From contig NZ_PVEP01000001.1 in assembly GCF_002973535.1 (NCBI RefSeq), positions 496,001 to 560,000 on the forward strand: a stretch of DNA of 64,000 nucleotides. The letters are read 5' to 3'. The notes under the pieces were generated by a model. That model was not told the origin of the DNA. It did not search any database and saw nothing but the letters and a program-made list of their open reading frames with translations. Numbering within the stretch: position 1 is the stretch's first letter; each line of letters starts with the position of its first letter. Shown piece by piece: positions 26,425 to 33,619 of the stretch. The stretch comes from Albidovulum denitrificans (lineage in GTDB: Bacteria; Pseudomonadota; Alphaproteobacteria; Rhodobacterales; Rhodobacteraceae). The position numbers and the translations under genes are program-made.

Positions 26425-27278
26425 GCGCCCTGAAGCCGTGGCGCCATCGCGGCCAGCGCATCGCTAAGCGCGCGGCGCAGTTCGGCGATGCGCGGGACGG
26501 TGGCAAGGTCGGCATGGCTGGCGACCCAGATCGGCACCGAGGCGGGTTCGACCTCCTCCCCCGCGCGTTCAAGGCGCGGGTCCTCATCGCCGAGGAAGGC
26601 GGGCAGGATCGCGGTGCCTAGCCCCCCGGCCGCCATTTCGCGCAGCACCGGGAAACTGTCCGCGACCGCGATCAGCCGCGCCGGGTCGACATGCGCCGCA
26701 AGCCAGCGCGCGGGACCGGCGCGCCCGATCGGCCCCGACATGCCCAGCCAGTCGCGCCCCTCGGCCCCCACCGCGCGGAAGGCGGCGAACCCCAGCCGCG
26801 CCGGGCAGTCACCGCTGAGGTCATCGGGCAGGCGCGGCGTCGGGCGCACGGCGATCTCCGCATGGGTACGGGCAAGGTCGAGATGGGCGTTGGAACACAA
26901 AAGCTCCACCCGCAGGTCGGGCGCGGTCCGGCGCAGATGCCCCAGCACCTCGGGCATGACGTAAAGGCAGAACGTATCGGTCGAGGTCACGCGCACCTCG
27001 CCCGACAGTGGCGCGCGCACCCCCTGCACCATGCGCCGCACCGATTGCACGGCTTCCTCCACCTCGCGCGTGGCGGCGATGATGCGGCCAAGGTCGGGCG
27101 GAACGTCGTAGCCCTGCGGCCCCTTTTCGAAAAGCGACAGCTCCGCCGCCGCCTCGAACGCCGCGATCCGGCGCAGGACGGTGGCATGGTTCACCCCCAG
27201 CCGCCGCGCCGCACCGCTGACGCTGCCCTCCTCGGCAACGGCGAGGACGTAGCGCAGGTCATCCCAGTTGTCGCGCAT
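26409..27278 (-). CDS. LysR-family transcriptional regulator
   Basis: A 289-residue regulator. The N-terminal winged helix-turn-helix covers residues about 4-62 (WDDLRYVLAVAEEGSVSGAARRLG, then HATVLRRIAAFE), and the rest is a periplasmic-binding-protein-like effector domain. ATG 27278 follows AAAGGAAGG; the open frame upstream is not protein-like. It is divergent from cytochrome c' across 177 bp, so it may control the cytochrome genes, as LysR regulators often act on the divergent neighbour. The effector is unknown. Confidence 0.88.
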   Translation of the reverse strand: MRDNWDDLRYVLAVAEEGSVSGAARRLGVNHATVLRRIAAFEAAAELSLFEKGPQGYDVPPDLGRIIAATREVEEAVQSVRRMVQGVRAPLSGEVRVTSTDTFCLYVMPEVLGHLRRTAPDLRVELLCSNAHLDLARTHAEIAVRPTPRLPDDLSGDCPARLGFAAFRAVGAEGRDWLGMSGPIGRAGPARWLAAHVDPARLIAVADSFPVLREMAAGGLGTAILPAFLGDEDPRLERAGEEVEPASVPIWVASHADLATVPRIAELRRALSDALAAMAPRLQGAQGVT

Positions 27279-27360
27279 GGCCTTCCTTTCGGTCACATTC
27301 GCGTTATCCGTGTAGCCCGAAGGCCCGGTTTCACGCTGAAAACGGGCCGGAAGGCCGCGT

Positions 27361-27376
27361 TGTGACATTTCGCACA
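27361..27376. promoter_or_regulatory. CRP/FNR-type dyad between LysR gene and cytochrome c' gene
   Basis: TGTGACATTTCGCACA: the halves TGTGA and (G)CACA are 6 bp apart, one mismatch from a CRP-type TGTGA-N6-TCACA site. It lies about 80 bp upstream of the cytochrome c' start. It might be read by a CRP/FNR-family or the LysR protein; this is only a pattern match. Confidence 0.35.
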
Positions 27377-27455
27377 GACCTACTGCAAAAATGGCGGATA
27401 GTCATCCATAAAGGCACAGGTACTCTGACCCCGAACCCACACCAAGGAGGCCACC

Positions 27456-27926
27456 ATGCTAAGACATCTGACCACCGCCGCCGCCGTCACGCTCGCCCTT
27501 GCGGGCGGGGCCGGGATCGCGACCGCGCAGGACGGGCCGTTCGAAATGCAGATCGCCGCGCGTCAGGGCATCATGGCCTATCGCGCCCTGCAACTCGGCA
27601 CGCTGGGCGCGATGGCCAAGGGCGAGGTGGACTATGACGCGGCGGCCGCGCAGAAGGCTGCCGACAACCTGATGGCCTCGGTCGCGCTTGACGGCTCGAT
27701 GCTCTGGCCGCAGGGATCGGACAATGAGGCCAACCCGAAGTCCGAAGCGCTGCCCGCGATCTGGGCCGACGGGTCCGACATCGGGGCCAAGGGCAAGGCG
27801 ATGGTCGATGCCGCGACCGCGATGCAGGCGGCGGCAGGGACCGGGCTTGACGGTCTGAAGACCGCGATGGGCGAGGTCGGCGGCGCCTGCGGCGGCTGCC
27901 ACAAGGCCTTCCGGGTCCCGCAGTAA
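27456..27926 (+). CDS. cycP: Cytochrome c' (class II c-type cytochrome)
   Basis: A 156-residue periplasmic cytochrome. A signal peptide ends at ATAQDG (about residue 24). The mature protein is helical, with a single haem site CGGCH near the C-terminus (residues about 146-150), the class II arrangement. Cytochrome c' binds NO and CO and protects against nitrosative stress in Rhodobacter relatives. ATG 27456 follows a strong AAGGAGG. The diheme cytochrome gene follows 9 bp later. Confidence 0.9.
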   Translation: MLRHLTTAAAVTLALAGGAGIATAQDGPFEMQIAARQGIMAYRALQLGTLGAMAKGEVDYDAAAAQKAADNLMASVALDGSMLWPQGSDNEANPKSEALPAIWADGSDIGAKGKAMVDAATAMQAAAGTGLDGLKTAMGEVGGACGGCHKAFRVPQ

Positions 27927-27935
27927 GGCCGGGCC

Positions 27936-28832
27936 ATGCGACTGGCATCGGTGATAAAGGGCGGCGTGGCGATCGCCGCACTGGGGGTAATCGTGGCCTG
28001 GGTCGTGACCCGGCCCGATCCCCTGCCCGACGATGCCTTCGCGGGCCTGACCCCGGATGTGGCACATGGCGAGCAGGTCTTCTGGGCCGCTGGCTGCGCC
28101 TCCTGCCACGCGGCGGAGAATGCCGAGGGCGAGGCCAAGCTGGTGCTGAGCGGCGGCATGGCCTTCGCCTCGCCCTTCGGGACGTTCTATGCCCCCAACA
28201 TCTCCTCCGATCCCGACCACGGGATCGGAAGCTGGTCGATGCAGGACCTTGGCAATGCGATGATGCGCGGGGTGTCCCCGTCGGGCCAGCACCTCTATCC
28301 GGCCTTTCCCTATGTCAGCTACGCCAAGGCCGAAACGCAGGACATCGCGGACCTTTACGCCTTTCTCCAGACGGTCCCGGCGGATGCGACGCCGTCGAGG
28401 CCGCATGACATGCCCTTCCCCTTCAACATCCGCCGCGCCATGGGCGGGTGGAAATTCCTGTTCTTCGACACCGACTGGGTCCTGACCGGCGATCTGACGC
28501 CGGAAGAGACGCGCGGGCGCTATCTGGTCGAGGCGCTGGGGCATTGCGGCGAATGCCACACGCCACGGAACGCGCTTGGCGCGATGGACCGGACGCGCTG
28601 GCTGGCGGGCGGACCGACGCCGGATGGCAAGGGCAAGTTCCCCAACATCACGCCCGCCGCGCTCGACTGGTCGAAAGCCGACATCATCGAATACCTCACC
28701 TCGGGCTTCACGCCGGATTATGACAGCGCCGGGGGGCATATGGCGCTGGTGGTGCAGAACACCGCGAAACTGCCGGAAACGGACCGCGCCGCCATCGTCG
28801 CCTACCTGAAGAAGGTGCCGCCGGTCGAGTGA
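27936..28832 (+). CDS. Diheme c-type cytochrome
   Basis: A 298-residue protein with an N-terminal hydrophobic anchor or signal (residues about 8-25) and two class I haem sites, CASCH near residue 54 and CGECH near residue 205. It resembles the diheme cytochrome subunits that take electrons from membrane dehydrogenases (gluconate, alcohol or nicotinate type), but no dehydrogenase gene is adjacent. Its position right behind cytochrome c' suggests a shared transcript and possibly electron exchange between the two. Confidence 0.82.
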   Translation: MRLASVIKGGVAIAALGVIVAWVVTRPDPLPDDAFAGLTPDVAHGEQVFWAAGCASCHAAENAEGEAKLVLSGGMAFASPFGTFYAPNISSDPDHGIGSWSMQDLGNAMMRGVSPSGQHLYPAFPYVSYAKAETQDIADLYAFLQTVPADATPSRPHDMPFPFNIRRAMGGWKFLFFDTDWVLTGDLTPEETRGRYLVEALGHCGECHTPRNALGAMDRTRWLAGGPTPDGKGKFPNITPAALDWSKADIIEYLTSGFTPDYDSAGGHMALVVQNTAKLPETDRAAIVAYLKKVPPVE

Positions 28833-28990
28833 TCGGGATATAGACGCGCGCCCATGGATTGCGGGTTTTCTGCCGGGGCAACGCAATATATTCGGCCTTT
28901 GGAGCGTTAAATTGGCGCGTGCCCCTTGAAATACGGCCGCCAAAGTCCGATCAAATAAGCAAAATCAAAAACGAATCCATGAGGCAAGTG

Positions 28991-29896
28991 ATGCAGATTT
29001 CGTCCGCGAAACCCCTTTTCCTGTCCGCGTTGGCCCTCGCCTGCGCGCCCGTCAGCCTTTCCGCGCAGTCGATGGGTGCCGGATCGGCGATCCACGGCAC
29101 GGTGGAGCTTGAATATTCCGACGACGGCACCAATGACATGGCGCTGCTTTACGGTGACGCCGATGCCTCCTTCTCCTTCAACGGCGGCGGTGAGGGCATG
29201 GGCTTTGACGCCGGTGTCACCGCCTATCTGGGTGAGGGCGGCAGCAGCGAGACCGCCGTTTTCGGCGCGCTGACCTATACCACGAGCTATGGCAAGTTCA
29301 GCTTCGGCCTGCCGCGCAACGCCTCCTCCGGCATGTCGCGGATGCCGGTGATCGGCGGGACGCAGGCGCTCGGTTCGCTCCAGAAGGCCTGGCTCGGCGA
29401 CCTGCCGCTGACCAATTACCTCGCCAATGACGACTATTTCGCAGGCGTCCGCTATGACGGCGACTATGGCGCGGTGAAGACGGCGCTTTCGTTCCATCAC
29501 ACCAAGACCGACGTGAATTTCGCCGATCTCGCGGTGAAATATGACAGCGGTTTCTTCTTCGCCAATGGCTCGCTTCAGTATTTCAACGGCAATGGCGGGG
29601 CCGAGGCGACGGTGTTTCATGGCGAGGCCGGGGCCGCGACCGATTTCTATGACGCGGGCATCGGCGTGACCAGCGGCGACAAGCTGATCCCCGACGCCTG
29701 GCAGGCCTGGGCGAGCTTCCGCCCGATCGACCAGCTGGGCGTCAGCGCCACGATGCTGGACCCCGACGGCTCTGCCGCGATCTGGGGGCTGAGCGCGAAA
29801 TACGGCTTCATGCAGGGCGGCTACGTCCAGGGCGGCGTCAGCGACACCAAGAACGCCGATGCGCTGTGGGACGTGTCGGTCGGCTTCAGCTTCTGA
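28991..29896 (+). CDS. Outer-membrane porin-like protein
   Basis: A 301-residue protein with a signal peptide (hydrophobic core FLSALALACAPVSLSA, cleavage near residue 26). The mature part has alternating beta-strand patterns, many Gly/Tyr/Asp residues and a C-terminal phenylalanine (SVGFSF), as required for outer-membrane barrel assembly. ATG 28991 is preceded by GAGG; ATG 28979 is an in-frame alternative. The preceding 158 bp are AT-rich for this genome and probably hold its promoter. Pore specificity is unknown. Confidence 0.75.
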   Translation: MQISSAKPLFLSALALACAPVSLSAQSMGAGSAIHGTVELEYSDDGTNDMALLYGDADASFSFNGGGEGMGFDAGVTAYLGEGGSSETAVFGALTYTTSYGKFSFGLPRNASSGMSRMPVIGGTQALGSLQKAWLGDLPLTNYLANDDYFAGVRYDGDYGAVKTALSFHHTKTDVNFADLAVKYDSGFFFANGSLQYFNGNGGAEATVFHGEAGAATDFYDAGIGVTSGDKLIPDAWQAWASFRPIDQLGVSATMLDPDGSAAIWGLSAKYGFMQGGYVQGGVSDTKNADALWDVSVGFSF

Positions 29897-30140
29897 TCGG
29901 TAGACCATGGCCCGGAACAAGGGGCCTTGGCCCCGCCGGGCCAGCGGCCAACCGCCCCCAAGGGCAATTGCACCCCGCGCGAATGAGCAGCGCAAGGCGC
30001 CGCCGCGCATCGCTGGGCCACCCCCAGGCCCGGCGATTGGCTGATGCCCCGCAAAACACCGATGTCGGAGGCACCTGGCTGGCATAAATCGCGATGCAGC
30101 AAGGTCGGATCGCCGCGCCGTGGCCCGGCGCCGCCCCCCC

Positions 30141-31091
30141 TCAGGCGCGGCCCAGCTTCTCCAGCCGCGCCGCGCGCAGCCGGGCGAAATCGTCGCCCGC
30201 ATGATAGGACGACCGCGTCAGCGGCGTGGCCGAAACCATCAGGAACCCCTTGCCATAGGCGGCCGTCTCATAGGCCTTGAACTCCTCCGGCGTCACGAAA
30301 CGGTCGACGCGGTGATGCTTCGGCGTCGGTTGCAGATATTGCCCGATGGTCAGGAAATCGACATCGGCCGAGCGCATGTCATCCATCACCTGCCGCACCT
30401 GCTGTGCTTCTTCCCCCAGCCCGACCATGATGCCCGATTTGGTGAACATCGCCGGGTCAAGCTCTTTCACCCGCTGCAAGAGCCGTAGCGAGTGGAAATA
30501 GCGCGCGCCGGGGCGGACGGTGGGATAAAGGCCGGGGACCGTTTCAAGGTTGTGGTTGAACACGTCGGGGCGCGCCTCGACCACCTTTTCCAGCGCGGCG
30601 GGGGCGCATTTCAGAAAGTCGGGCGTCAGAATCTCGATCGTCGTGTCGGGCGCGCGGTGGCGGACGGCGCGGATCGTCTGGGCGAAATGCTCCGCCCCGC
30701 CATCGTCAAGGTCGTCGCGATCGACCGAGGTGATGACCACATGCTTGAGGCCAAGCGTCTCGACCGCATGGGCGACGCGGCCCGGCTCGAACACATCAAG
30801 CGCATCGGGCCGCCCGGTCGCGACGTTGCAGAAGGAACAGCCGCGGGTGCAGATCTCGCCCATGATCATCATGGTGGCGTGACCCTGGCTCCAGCATTCG
30901 CCGACATTGGGGCAGCCCGCCTCTTCGCAGACCGTCACCAGCCTGTTCGATTTCAGGATGTCGCGCGTCGCCTTGTAACCGGCCGAGGTCGGCGCCTTGA
31001 CCCGGATCCAGTCGGGCTTTTTCGGCTGCGCCTGATCGGGGCGGCGGGCCTTTTCGGGATGGCGCCCTTCGGGCAGTTTGAGGTCACGCAC
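30141..31091 (-). CDS. lipA: Lipoyl synthase
   Basis: A 316-residue radical-SAM enzyme that inserts two sulfurs into octanoyl chains on the lipoyl domains of 2-oxoacid dehydrogenases. The auxiliary cluster ligands are Cys55, Cys60 and Cys66 ([12 protein letters not shown]); the radical-SAM ligands are Cys81, Cys85 and Cys88 (CTRGCSFC). The C-terminus has [11 protein letters not shown], which includes the conserved arginine-serine pair. The start is GTG 31091 after an AGGGGGA stretch. The 244 bp between porin and lipA stops hold only a short GGGGCC/GGCCCC dyad. Confidence 0.97.
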   Translation of the reverse strand: MRDLKLPEGRHPEKARRPDQAQPKKPDWIRVKAPTSAGYKATRDILKSNRLVTVCEEAGCPNVGECWSQGHATMMIMGEICTRGCSFCNVATGRPDALDVFEPGRVAHAVETLGLKHVVITSVDRDDLDDGGAEHFAQTIRAVRHRAPDTTIEILTPDFLKCAPAALEKVVEARPDVFNHNLETVPGLYPTVRPGARYFHSLRLLQRVKELDPAMFTKSGIMVGLGEEAQQVRQVMDDMRSADVDFLTIGQYLQPTPKHHRVDRFVTPEEFKAYETAAYGKGFLMVSATPLTRSSYHAGDDFARLRAARLEKLGRA

Positions 31092-31207
31092 GGGTTTTTC
31101 CCCCTAAACTTCCATTTCCCCCTCAAATAGGCTTATTCTGAGGCCGACGCAACGCGGGCGGCAGATGCCGGTCGGGGCGTCCTGTACACATCGGAGTCAC
31201 GAGTTTC

Positions 31208-31891
31208 ATGTCAAAGATCATGTTCGCCGAGTTCATCGGCACCTTCATCCTTGTCTTCTTCGGCGTCGGATCGGCCGTCCTGATGGGCGACGAGATCGGC
31301 ATGCACGGGATCGCGGCGGCCTTCGGCCTGTCGATCATCGCCGCCGCCTACGGCATTGGCGCCATCTCGGGCGCGCATCTCAACCCCGCGGTATCGCTGG
31401 GCTTTCTTGCCTCGGGCCAGATGACCGGCGCGCAATTCGCCCGCCATGCGGCCGCGCAGGTCGTCGGCGCCATCGTGGGCGCGCTGGTGATCTACATCAT
31501 CGCAAGCGGGCGCGCGGGCTATGACATCGCCACCAACGGGCTGGGCCAGAACGGCTATGGCGCGGGCTATCTCGGCGAATACGGGCTGGGCGCGGCGCTG
31601 ACCTTCGAATTCGTCGCGACCTTCGTTTTCGTCACCGTGATCCTTGGCGCCACGGGGCCGGGCAGCGTGCCGGGCTTTGCAGGCCTTGCCATCGGCTTCA
31701 CGCTGATGGGCATCCACCTTGTCGGTATCAACGTGACCGGCGTGTCGGTGAACCCGGCGCGCTCCATCGGGCCTGCGATCTTCGTCGGCGGCAAGGCGCT
31801 GGCCGATCTCTGGGTCTTCATCGTGGCGCCGCTGGCGGGCGGCGTGCTGGCCGGGGTGCTGCATGCGGCGGGGCTGACGCGGGCCGACTGA
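31208..31891 (+). CDS. aqpZ: Aquaporin Z-type water channel
   Basis: A 227-residue MIP-family channel with six membrane helices and the two half-helix NPA motifs: Asn59 (HLNPAVS) and Asn182 (VNPARS), with the selectivity-filter Arg185. The rest matches the water-specific AqpZ branch rather than glycerol facilitators (no D-loop acidic NPARD). It stands alone between lipA (divergent) and the DUF6456 gene (convergent), with a terminator hairpin behind it. Confidence 0.95.
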   Translation: MSKIMFAEFIGTFILVFFGVGSAVLMGDEIGMHGIAAAFGLSIIAAAYGIGAISGAHLNPAVSLGFLASGQMTGAQFARHAAAQVVGAIVGALVIYIIASGRAGYDIATNGLGQNGYGAGYLGEYGLGAALTFEFVATFVFVTVILGATGPGSVPGFAGLAIGFTLMGIHLVGINVTGVSVNPARSIGPAIFVGGKALADLWVFIVAPLAGGVLAGVLHAAGLTRAD

Positions 31892-31908
31892 CCCCGCCAC
31901 GAGGTACG

Positions 31909-31935
31909 AAGGGGCGGTGCGATGCGCCGCCCCTT
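31909..31935. terminator. Bidirectional hairpin terminator between aqpZ and DUF6456 gene
   Basis: AAGGGGCGGTGC-gat-GCGCCGCCCCTT: a 12-bp stem with one G-T wobble and a 3-nt loop, ending in short A/T flanks. It sits 17 bp behind the aqpZ stop and 7 bp behind the convergent gene's stop, so it can serve both. Confidence 0.75.
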
Positions 31936-31942
31936 TCGCATG

Positions 31943-33058
31943 TCAGCCGATCAGCGGCGCGCGGCCGCCGTTGATGTCGTCATAATGCCGCTTCAGCCGC
32001 AGCAGCGCGATGCGCAGCACGATCTTGCCCGACCGCGCCGACCAGCCAAGGCGCTTTTCCGCCGCCTCCAGCCCTTCGAGGAAACAGCAGCAGCGCAGCA
32101 CCATGTCGCCAAGGCCGGGACCAAGGTCGCGCAACGCCGCCGCCACCCGTTCGCGCGCGCGGGCCGATCCGCCGCCGATGCCGCCATCAGGCGCGAAACT
32201 GCCCCGGTCCCCGGCGGTCAGGAACCTTTCCCAGTTCTGCGCGATGCGCGGCCCCATCTGCGCCAGTTCGAAATCCTCGCGCAACCGTTCGCCCGCCGCC
32301 ACAAGGTCGGGTGCCAGAAAGACCTTGCCGTCCTTGTCCTTGCGCCGCGCCAGCAGCGACAGCGGGCTTTCGGCGATGTTGAAGCGAACACGGCGCGGCT
32401 GATCCGCGCCCTCTTCCATCACCTCACGCTCCCCCCATTCGCGGTGCTGGGCGGCGAAGAAGGACGGTGCCTCGGCAAAGCCCGCGCCCGTCGTATCCGC
32501 CTGCTCCTCCAAGAGCCGTTTCAGCGCCGCGCGCCCGGCCGAGGTGATGCGGTAGGTCGTGACCCGGCCCGCCTGCTCCACCGCGATCCAGTCGTTCAGC
32601 GCGAAGGCCTGCGCGACCTCGCGGTCGACGACGGCGATGCGGACCTCGCCCTTCAGAACGGCGGCCTTGTCAAGCTCCTGCGCGACGGCAAGGATGGCGC
32701 CCGTCTCGCAAAGCCGCCGCAGGATGCGGCGCGCCTCGCGGTTGACGGTGGCCTCATCGGTCAGGCGGCCCTTGCGGTGGCGGATCGGTGCGGTCATTTC
32801 AGTGGTTTCCTGTGCGTGGGAAGGGGTGTGGGTGCGGCCGGTGGCAGCCCGGCCAAGGGCAGTCAGGGCATCGTCGACAAGCGGATCGTCGCGCCGGTTT
32901 TCGCAGGCGCGGATCCGTCGCAGCACGGTCGAGGCATGGCAGCCCTCTTCGCGGGCAATGGCGCGGATCGACTTGCCGTCCTCGATATGGCTGAGGTAGA
33001 GCCGCGTATTCTGCGGAAGCCAGGCGGGCATCCCGCCGTCGCGTTCTGGTCCGTTCAT
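31943..33058 (-). CDS. Helix-turn-helix plus DUF6456 regulator, candidate GafA (gene transfer agent activator)
   Basis: A 371-residue protein. Residues about 15-55 form a Trp-repressor/sigma-like helix-turn-helix (GKSIRAIAREEGCHASTVLRRI). A middle charged part follows, and the C-terminal half (about 215-365) is the DUF6456 domain with RRVRFNIAESPLSLLARRKDKDG and EKRLGWSARSGKIVLRIALLRL. In Rhodobacterales this architecture fits GafA, the direct activator of gene transfer agent genes in R. capsulatus; I make that link by memory of the family, not by search. Its upstream region carries a CtrA-type TTAA-N7-TTAAC site 22 bp before the start, which fits because GafA lies in the CtrA circuit. No GTA structural genes are in the window. 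Confidence 0.75.
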   Translation of the reverse strand: MNGPERDGGMPAWLPQNTRLYLSHIEDGKSIRAIAREEGCHASTVLRRIRACENRRDDPLVDDALTALGRAATGRTHTPSHAQETTEMTAPIRHRKGRLTDEATVNREARRILRRLCETGAILAVAQELDKAAVLKGEVRIAVVDREVAQAFALNDWIAVEQAGRVTTYRITSAGRAALKRLLEEQADTTGAGFAEAPSFFAAQHREWGEREVMEEGADQPRRVRFNIAESPLSLLARRKDKDGKVFLAPDLVAAGERLREDFELAQMGPRIAQNWERFLTAGDRGSFAPDGGIGGGSARARERVAAALRDLGPGLGDMVLRCCCFLEGLEAAEKRLGWSARSGKIVLRIALLRLKRHYDDINGGRAPLIG

Positions 33059-33080
33059 GAGTCCCCCAAGACTGCGACGC

Positions 33081-33150
33081 TTAACGTCGCCTTAACAACG
33101 AGACGCAACCGTGAATTGTATTCGTTACCCGTTCGTTAAAGCGGCGTTAC
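33081..33150. promoter_or_regulatory. Phased array of CtrA-type half-sites
   Basis: TTAA-N7-TTAAC at 33081-33096 matches the CtrA full site. TTAC-N7-TTAA-N7-TTAC at 33125-33150 adds three more half-sites. The five half-sites start at 33081, 33092, 33125, 33136 and 33147, all separated by multiples of 11 bp, so they lie on one face of the helix. They sit between the divergent DUF6456 and DUF6477 genes and could control both. Confidence 0.7.
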
Positions 33151-33270
33151 AGAGGCAGAATCAGAGGATTTTTCTAAAATTTTTGCAGTATACCGCGCGC
33201 ATTTCGGCAACATCGCGCAACACAGGCGCGCCCGGCCTCATCTTTCGGTTGCAATCAGCCGGAGACGACC

Positions 33271-33561
33271 ATGACCGACCTTCTCGCCCTCGTATCGAAC
33301 CTGCGCCGCCCCAAGCTTCTGATCCGGGCCGCGCGCGCGGGTGCCATGGGCTATAACCGCAACCGCGACCTGAAGCGGGTGATGCGGCTGGCCGAGCCCC
33401 CCTCGCCCGAACGCGCGCTGAACGCGCTGATCGCCGCCGAGGCGGAGATCGAGGAGGTGCGCCGCCAGGGTCAGGCGACCTACAGCTTCGCCCGCCATAT
33501 CGAGATCCTGATCGCGATGATCGGCGAGGCGCGGCTTCTGCCCCGTCCGCAGGGCGCCTGA
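33271..33561 (+). CDS. DUF6477 family protein
   Basis: A 96-residue, basic, helical protein: LVSNLRRPKLLIRAARAGAMGYNR near the N-terminus and a C-terminal helix RHIEILIAMIGEARLL. It matches what I know of the Rhodobacteraceae DUF6477 family, whose function is not known. ATG 33271 has GGAG upstream. It is divergent from the GafA-like gene and shares its CtrA-type promoter region, so it may belong to the same regulon. A strong terminator follows. Confidence 0.8.
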   Translation: MTDLLALVSNLRRPKLLIRAARAGAMGYNRNRDLKRVMRLAEPPSPERALNALIAAEAEIEEVRRQGQATYSFARHIEILIAMIGEARLLPRPQGA

Positions 33562-33567
33562 AACGGC

Positions 33568-33598
33568 GAAGGGCCGCGCCTTTCGGCGACGGCCCTTC
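33568..33598. terminator. Hairpin terminator between DUF6477 and mttB-like genes
   Basis: Stem GAAGGGCCG / CGGCCCTTC (9 bp) extended by CGCC-tttc-GGCG with one bulged A. It starts 7 bp after the DUF6477 stop and lies 22 bp from the convergent mttB-like stop, so it can end both transcripts. The T-run is short. Confidence 0.75.
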
Positions 33599-33619
33599 CC
33601 TTGTCCGTGGCTTCTGGCC

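Noticed and set aside
29921-29934. GGGGCC-tt-GGCCCC dyad behind the porin gene as a terminator
   Set aside because: A 2-nt loop is sterically poor and no T-run follows; too weak to list as a feature.
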